NCBI RefSeq assembly: GCF_030209435.1
Contig: NZ_JARVRX010000001.1
Coordinates: forward strand, 806,001-870,000
Length of the DNA: 64,000 nucleotides
Direction of reading: 5' to 3'
Source: Mycolicibacterium sp. lyk4-40-TYG-92
GTDB lineage: Bacteria > Actinomycetota > Actinomycetes > Mycobacteriales > Mycobacteriaceae
Under the pieces are notes generated by a model. It had not been told where the DNA came from. It searched no databases and saw only the letters and a program-made list of their open reading frames with translations. The translations under genes and the position numbers were made by a program. Numbering within the stretch: the first letter of the stretch is position 1; every line of letters begins with the position of its first letter. Positions 59,009 to 64,000 of this stretch are shown one piece after another.

Positions 59009-60388
59009 GTGTCGCACAAGCATGTTCGCGCATCGGTCATGAGCCCCGCTTACACCGGCAGGCTCTCCACTGCACCGATTCCGTCGCTGCGGCTGCCCGA
59101 CGATCCGATGGACCCGCAAGCGGCCTACCGGTTCATCCACGACGAGTTGATGCTCGACGGCAGCTCCCGCCTGAACCTCGCCACGTTCGTCACCACGTGG
59201 ATGGACCCTGAGGCCGAGAAGCTGATGGCCGAGACATTCGACAAGAACATGATCGACAAGGACGAGTACCCCGCCACCGCGGCGATCGAGGCCCGGACAG
59301 TGTCCATGGTGGCTGACTTGTTCCACGCTGACGGCCTGCGCGACGACGACCCGTCGTCAGCGTGCGGGGTATCCACCATCGGTTCCAGTGAGGCCGTGAT
59401 GCTGGCCGGCCTGGCCCTCAAATGGCGGTGGCGGGAGAAGGTGGGCGACTGGAAGGGACGCACGCCCAACCTGGTGATGGGTGCCAACGTGCAGGTGGTG
59501 TGGGAGAAGTTCTGCCGCTACTTCGACGTCGAGCCGCGGTACCTGCCGATGGCCGAGGGCCGTTACGTCATCACTCCGGAGCAGGTGCTCGCCAACGTCG
59601 ACGAGGACACCATCGGGGTGGTGGGCATCCTGGGGACCACGTTCACCGGTGAGCTGGAACCCATCGCCGAGATCTGCGCGGCACTTGATCAGCTCGCGCA
59701 GGACAAGGGCCTGGACATCCCTGTCCACGTCGACGCCGCCAGCGGTGGTTTCGTGGTGCCGTTCCTGCATCCGCATCTGGAGTGGGACTTCCGGTTGCCG
59801 CGGGTGGTGTCGATCAACGTCAGCGGCCACAAGTACGGGCTGACGTACCCCGGCATCGGTTTCGTGGTCTGGCGCAGTGGGGAACACCTGCCCGAGGATC
59901 TGGTGTTCCGGGTGAACTACCTGGGCGGCGACATGCCGACCTTCACCCTGAACTTCTCCCGTCCCGGAAACCAGGTGGTAGGCCAGTACTACAACTTCCT
60001 TCGCCTCGGCCGCGCCGGCTACTCGCAGATCATGCACTGCCTGTCGGACACCGCCCGGTGGATCGGTGACGAGTTGCGCAAGAGCGAGCACTTCGAGGTC
60101 ATCACGGACGGCTCGGCCATCCCGGTCCTCGCGTGCCGACTCAAGGGCAAACGGCCCTACACCGAATTCGACGTGTCGCACGCCCTCCGTGCCTACGGCT
60201 GGCAGGTGCCGGCCTACACCATGCCCGAGGGTGCGACAGACATCGCAGTGCTGCGTGTGGTGGTTCGTGAGGGGTTCTCGGCCGACCTGGCCCGCGCCCT
60301 GCGCGACGATCTGATCACCGTGTTGAACGACCTGGACGATCTCAAACCGAAGGGCCAGTTCGACGAGGTTCAGCCCTTCGCCCACTAG
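59009..60388 (+). CDS. gadB: Glutamate decarboxylase
   Basis: 459 residues from GTG 59009 with GGAAGGGAA at 58995-59003. PLP Lys275 lies in [13 protein letters not shown]. The phrases [25 protein letters not shown] and [20 protein letters not shown] are typical. It makes GABA and CO2 from glutamate, consuming a proton, and may support acid tolerance. The N-terminal 30 residues are variable. Confidence 0.95.
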   Translation: MSHKHVRASVMSPAYTGRLSTAPIPSLRLPDDPMDPQAAYRFIHDELMLDGSSRLNLATFVTTWMDPEAEKLMAETFDKNMIDKDEYPATAAIEARTVSMVADLFHADGLRDDDPSSACGVSTIGSSEAVMLAGLALKWRWREKVGDWKGRTPNLVMGANVQVVWEKFCRYFDVEPRYLPMAEGRYVITPEQVLANVDEDTIGVVGILGTTFTGELEPIAEICAALDQLAQDKGLDIPVHVDAASGGFVVPFLHPHLEWDFRLPRVVSINVSGHKYGLTYPGIGFVVWRSGEHLPEDLVFRVNYLGGDMPTFTLNFSRPGNQVVGQYYNFLRLGRAGYSQIMHCLSDTARWIGDELRKSEHFEVITDGSAIPVLACRLKGKRPYTEFDVSHALRAYGWQVPAYTMPEGATDIAVLRVVVREGFSADLARALRDDLITVLNDLDDLKPKGQFDEVQPFAH

Positions 60389-60443
60389 CCGCCGAGCACG
60401 CTCGGCGCGGGCCCCGACCGGGTCTGGGAGAATCGGAGGCGAT

Positions 60444-61589
60444 ATGAGCTCGCCGGACCTCCAACCTGCTGCCCAGGCCGTCATCGACCTGGGCGCAATT
60501 GCGCATAACGTGCGGCTTTTGCGGGAACGCGCAGGCGGCGCGGCGGTGATGGCCGTGGTCAAGGCCGACGGTTACGGGCACGGTGCGCCGCAGGTGGCTC
60601 GCGCCGCCCTGGCCGCCGGCGCTGCCGAGCTGGGCGTCACCAACATCACCGAGGCGCTGGCGCTGCGACAGGCCGGCATTACGGCGCCGGTGCTGTCGTG
60701 GCTGAACCTGCCGGGCACCGATTTCGCTCCCGCGCTGGCCGCCGACGTGCAGGTGGCTGTGGCCTCGGTGCGTCAGTTCGACGACGTGCTCGACGCCGTG
60801 CGCCGCAGCGGCGCGCCGGCCACTCTCACCGTCAAGGTCGACACCGGCCTGAGCCGGGGTGGCGTCAGCCCCGCCGAGTACCCGGCCCTGCTCGACGCCA
60901 TCGCCCGCGCCGCAGCCGAGGGTGCGGTCCGCCCGCGTGGCATCATGAGTCACCTCGCGTGCGGCGACGATCCGCAGCACCCCATGAACGACACGCAGGC
61001 CGCCCGTCTCACCGCTGCGCGGAAACAGGCGGCAGGTGCCGGCGTGCACTTCGAGGTGGCGCACCTGGCCAACTCGCCCGCAACGCTGACGCGGCCAGAT
61101 CTGCATTTCGATGTGGTGCGGCCGGGTATCGCGGTCTACGGGCAGACCCCGATCCCCGCGCTCGGGGATTTCGGCCTGTGGCCCGTCATGACGCTGAAAT
61201 GTCCTGTCGCCGCGGTGCGTTCGATCAAGGCCGGCGACGGTGTGTCCTACGGCCACACGTGGATCGCCGACCGCGACACCACCGTAGGGCTGGTCCCGCT
61301 GGGGTATGCCGACGGGGTGTTCCGCGGCCTGAGCGGACGCATCGACGTCAGCATCAACGGTGCCCGGTACCGCAACGTCGGGCGAATCTGTATGGACCAG
61401 TTCGTCATTGACCTCGGTCCCGACGGTGCCGGCGTCAAGGTGGGCGACGAGGCGGTGTTGTTCGGCTCGGGTGCCGCCGGCGAGCCGACGGCGCAGGACT
61501 GGGCCGAACTGCTGGGCACCATCAACTACGAGGTGGTGACCAGCCCCCGGGGCAGGATCGCCCGGACCTACCGCGAGTCGACAGGCTGA
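60444..61589 (+). CDS. alr: Alanine racemase
   Basis: 381 residues. PLP Lys40 lies in [11 protein letters not shown]; the catalytic Tyr is in [21 protein letters not shown] is conserved. It produces D-alanine for peptidoglycan. GGAGG at 60435-60439 gives a good ribosome site. Followed after 5 bases by the hydrolase gene in an alr-hydrolase-tsaE-tsaB-rimI operon. Confidence 0.97.
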   Translation: MSSPDLQPAAQAVIDLGAIAHNVRLLRERAGGAAVMAVVKADGYGHGAPQVARAALAAGAAELGVTNITEALALRQAGITAPVLSWLNLPGTDFAPALAADVQVAVASVRQFDDVLDAVRRSGAPATLTVKVDTGLSRGGVSPAEYPALLDAIARAAAEGAVRPRGIMSHLACGDDPQHPMNDTQAARLTAARKQAAGAGVHFEVAHLANSPATLTRPDLHFDVVRPGIAVYGQTPIPALGDFGLWPVMTLKCPVAAVRSIKAGDGVSYGHTWIADRDTTVGLVPLGYADGVFRGLSGRIDVSINGARYRNVGRICMDQFVIDLGPDGAGVKVGDEAVLFGSGAAGEPTAQDWAELLGTINYEVVTSPRGRIARTYRESTG

Positions 61590-61594
61590 CGCCC

Positions 61595-62686
61595 ATGAGC
61601 GACAACAAGAATGCCCGGTGGCTGGCGGGCATGGCCGGTCTCACTGCCGTGGGTTCGGTCGCCGGGATCAGCGTGGCTCGTTCGTTGCGTCGGCGTGGTG
61701 GCGAAGATCCTTACGCCGGTGAGGATTTCACCACGCTCGACGCCGACCGCGGCTGCGTCGTGACGGCCACCGACGGTGTGCCGCTGGCGGTACGGGAGGT
61801 CGGCCCGAAAGACGCCCGGCTGACGGTGCTCTTCGCGCACGGTTTCTGTAACAGCATGGGCTCCTTCCATTTTCAGCGCGCCCGGCTGGCCGAGCGGTGG
61901 GGCGACCAGGTCCGCATGGTGTTCTACGACCAGCGCGGCCACGGCCGGTCGTCGCCGGGCCCGACCGACTCGTATACCGTCCCGCAATTGGGTCAGGATC
62001 TCGAATCGGTCATGCGGGTGATGGCGCCGCGTGGTCCGGTCGTGCTGGTCGGTCACTCGATGGGCGGCATGGCGGTGCTGTCCCACGCCCGTCAGTTTCC
62101 GCACAACTACCCGGCGCGGGTATGCGGCGTCGCGATCTTCGCCTCTGCGGCACAAGGGGTTACCCGTTCGCCGTTGGGTGAGGTGCTTCAGAATCCGGCC
62201 CTGGAAGCGGCGAAGGTCGCAGTGCGGTTCGCGCCCGGCGCGGTCAGTGCGGGCCGCGGTGCCGCCAAGGCTGTCATCGGTCCCGTACTCAAGGCGGCGT
62301 CGTTCGGCGATGACGCGGTCAGCCCGTCGGTGGCTCGGTACGTCGAGAAGATGACGCACAACACGTCGATCCGGACCACTGTCGAGTTCCTGCACGCACT
62401 CGAAACCCACGACGAGGCAGGTGCATTGCCGGTGCTGCAACACGTACCCACCCTGATCGCCTGTGGCGACCAGGATTTGCTCACGCCGCTTGCCAAGTCG
62501 CAGGCCATGGCGCGGCAGCTCCCGAAATCCGAGCTGGTCATCGTCGAAGGCGCCGGACACATGGTGCACATGGAGCAACCTGAACTGATCAACGAGGCGC
62601 TCGAGCGTTTCGTCGAACACGCCACGCCGTCACGGCTCGTGGCGCTGACCCGGCATCTGCGTGGAAAGGCCAAGCGCAATGGATGA
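61595..62686 (+). CDS. Membrane-anchored alpha/beta hydrolase
   Basis: 363 residues. One N-terminal hydrophobic segment (about 9-30) may anchor it. The hydrolase core has HGFCNSMGSFHFQ, the nucleophile GHSMGG, an acid in ACGDQDLLTP and the His in GAGHMVHMEQPE, so the triad is complete. Substrate unknown. It lies between alr and tsaE as in other mycobacteria and overlaps tsaE by 8 bases. Confidence 0.88.
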   Translation: MSDNKNARWLAGMAGLTAVGSVAGISVARSLRRRGGEDPYAGEDFTTLDADRGCVVTATDGVPLAVREVGPKDARLTVLFAHGFCNSMGSFHFQRARLAERWGDQVRMVFYDQRGHGRSSPGPTDSYTVPQLGQDLESVMRVMAPRGPVVLVGHSMGGMAVLSHARQFPHNYPARVCGVAIFASAAQGVTRSPLGEVLQNPALEAAKVAVRFAPGAVSAGRGAAKAVIGPVLKAASFGDDAVSPSVARYVEKMTHNTSIRTTVEFLHALETHDEAGALPVLQHVPTLIACGDQDLLTPLAKSQAMARQLPKSELVIVEGAGHMVHMEQPELINEALERFVEHATPSRLVALTRHLRGKAKRNG

Positions 62687-63140
62687 TTCGCACGGCACCG
62701 TGCACCTGCCGACCGAGGCCGACACCAGGGCCCTCGGCGCGCGGTTCGGCGCCGAGCTGAAGGTCGGTGACGTCGTGGTGCTGACCGGCCCGCTGGGTGC
62801 CGGAAAGACCATGCTGGCCAAGGGGATCGCGCAAGGCATGGACGTCGAGGGTGCGGTGACGTCACCGTCGTATGTGCTGGCCCGCGTGCATCCGGCCCGT
62901 CGTGCCGGGTACCCCGCGATGGTGCACGTCGACATGTACCGGCTGCTCGACTCGGGCAGCACCGACCTGCTCGGAGAACTCGACTCGCTCGATCTCGACA
63001 CCGACCTCGATGACGCCGTGGTCGTCGTCGAGTGGGGCGAGGGTCTGGCCGAGCGCCTGTCGGCCAGCCATCTGGACATCCGGTTGGAGCGCGCCGACGA
63101 CGACACCCGTACCGCTGTCTGGCATTGGAGCCGCGCATGA
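62679..63140 (+). CDS. tsaE: tRNA threonylcarbamoyladenosine ATPase TsaE
   Basis: 153 residues with P-loop GPLGAGKT and SPSYVL, HVDMYRLLD and VVVEWGEGL. It works with TsaB and TsaD in t6A37 synthesis. Overlaps the hydrolase and tsaB genes. Confidence 0.95.
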   Translation: MDDSHGTVHLPTEADTRALGARFGAELKVGDVVVLTGPLGAGKTMLAKGIAQGMDVEGAVTSPSYVLARVHPARRAGYPAMVHVDMYRLLDSGSTDLLGELDSLDLDTDLDDAVVVVEWGEGLAERLSASHLDIRLERADDDTRTAVWHWSRA

Positions 63141-63760
63141 TCCTCGCTATCGACACCGCGACCCCGGCGGTGACCGCGGGAGTCGCCCGGCGCACCCCGA
63201 CCGGCGTCGAGGTGCTGGCCGAACGGATCACCGTCGATGCCCGCGCGCACGCCGAGCAGCTGACGCCCAATGTCATTGCCGCCGTTGCCGATGCCGGCAT
63301 CACCTTCGCCGACCTGGAGGCCGTGGTCGTCGGCTGTGGGCCGGGCCCGTTCACCGGGCTGCGCGTCGGCATGGCCACCGCAGCCGCATACGGACAGGCG
63401 CTCGGCATCCCGGTGTACGGGGTGTGCAGCTTGGATGCCATAGCCCCCGCGACGCCGGGAGAACTGTTGGTGGTCACCGACGCCCGTCGCCGCGAGGTGT
63501 ATTGGACGCGGTACCGCGACGGTGTGCGCGTCGACGGGCCGGCCGTCAGCGCGGCAGCAGACGTGGAGCCCGGCTCCGGCTCGGTGGCCGGCCCGGCGGC
63601 GCAGGCCGCGCTGTTCCCGTTGCCGTCGCTCGCGGTGGAGTACCCGACGGTGACCGGCCTCGTGGCGGCTGCCGACTGGCACCAGCCGCCCGCCGCCCTG
63701 GTGCCGCTGTACCTGCGCCGCCCCGACGCGAAAACCCTTGCTGAGCGGGGACTCTCGTGA
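63137..63760 (+). CDS. tsaB: tRNA threonylcarbamoyladenosine protein TsaB
   Basis: 207 residues beginning MILAIDTATPAVTAG. The ASKHA-fold phrase GCGPGPFTGLRVGMATA and the ending YLRRPDAKTLAERG are typical. It is the dimeric scaffold of TsaBDE. ATG overlaps the tsaE stop (63137-63140). Confidence 0.95.
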   Translation: MILAIDTATPAVTAGVARRTPTGVEVLAERITVDARAHAEQLTPNVIAAVADAGITFADLEAVVVGCGPGPFTGLRVGMATAAAYGQALGIPVYGVCSLDAIAPATPGELLVVTDARRREVYWTRYRDGVRVDGPAVSAAADVEPGSGSVAGPAAQAALFPLPSLAVEYPTVTGLVAAADWHQPPAALVPLYLRRPDAKTLAERGLS

Positions 63761-64000
63761 CAGCCGAATACGGGCCGCTGACCGTCGGCGACGCAGACCG
63801 GTGCGGCGAACTCGAAGCGATCCTGTTCCCCGGCGACGACCCGTGGCCGGCCGTGGCTTTCATCCGCGAACTCGAGTCGGACCACAACCACTACGTCGCG
63901 GCCCGGGACGGCAAGCTCCTGGTGGGGTATGCCGGCATCAGCCGGCTGGGCCGCAAACCGCCGTTCGAGTACGAGGTGCACACCATCGGTGTCGATCCGG
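63757..64000 (+). CDS. rimI: Ribosomal protein alanine acetyltransferase RimI, N-terminal part
   Basis: Starts at GTG 63757 overlapping tsaB by 4 bases (MTAEYGPLTVGDADRC) and runs off the window after 81 codons. The N-terminal GNAT strands (ILFPGDDPWPAVAFIREL, YVAARDGKLLVGYAGIS) are seen; the acetyl-CoA loop lies beyond the end. Order tsaB-rimI-tsaD is standard in mycobacteria. Confidence 0.88.
   Translation, partial: MTAEYGPLTVGDADRCGELEAILFPGDDPWPAVAFIRELESDHNHYVAARDGKLLVGYAGISRLGRKPPFEYEVHTIGVDP

Overview
The window is high-GC actinobacterial DNA and almost certainly comes from a fast-growing mycobacterium (Mycolicibacterium type). The backbone follows the order known from mycobacteria: end of eccC4, an ESX-4 associated protein, esxU, esxT, then rplM-rpsI, glmM, an EspC-like/WXG-like gene pair, an alpha/beta-hydrolase-like protein, glmS, nnr, gadB, alr, a second hydrolase, tsaE, tsaB and rimI. 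Mycothiol-type formaldehyde enzymes and a mycobacterial LexA box agree with this. No tRNA, rRNA, CRISPR array or insertion sequence was seen.

Three accessory blocks interrupt this backbone. Block 1 (about 2.1-10.2 kb, between esxT and rplM) is an ethanolamine utilisation cluster. It has a GAF-domain regulator, an acetaldehyde dehydrogenase, an ethanolamine permease, EutB and EutC, and a lipoprotein phosphatase of the HAD family. No microcompartment shell genes are present.

Block 2 (about 12.8-45.3 kb, between glmM and the EspC-like gene) is a nearly complete choline-to-pyruvate island. A permease and BetA/BetB convert choline to glycine betaine. A Rieske oxygenase with a separate Rieske ferredoxin and FAD reductase probably demethylates betaine. 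A dimethylglycine oxidase-type enzyme and heterotetrameric sarcosine oxidase (soxBDAG) remove the remaining methyls. GlyA and SdaA take glycine through serine to pyruvate, and PurU releases formate from folate. A second flavin demethylase of the trimethylamine dehydrogenase family sits with mycothiol-dependent formaldehyde dehydrogenase and a metallo-hydrolase. Two GntR paralogues and an IclR regulator are embedded in the block. A short palindromic element (TRATATAYYA) recurs at five of its promoters. Two large paralogous cNMP/CBS/DUF294 proteins, a phosphoesterase and an MFS transporter with a 14-codon leader ORF complete it.

Block 3 (about 50.1-57.4 kb, between glmS and nnr) holds a membrane diguanylate cyclase, an SOS-controlled DUF222/HNH protein, and a mannitol-type PTS EIICBA with a DeoR regulator and a divergent zinc polyol dehydrogenase. 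Their shared promoter region carries phased TGGGCA repeats and a CRP-like site.

Taken together, blocks 1 and 2 allow use of the two main phospholipid head groups, ethanolamine and choline, as carbon and nitrogen sources. Functional assignments rest on motifs and context read by eye. No database search was possible.
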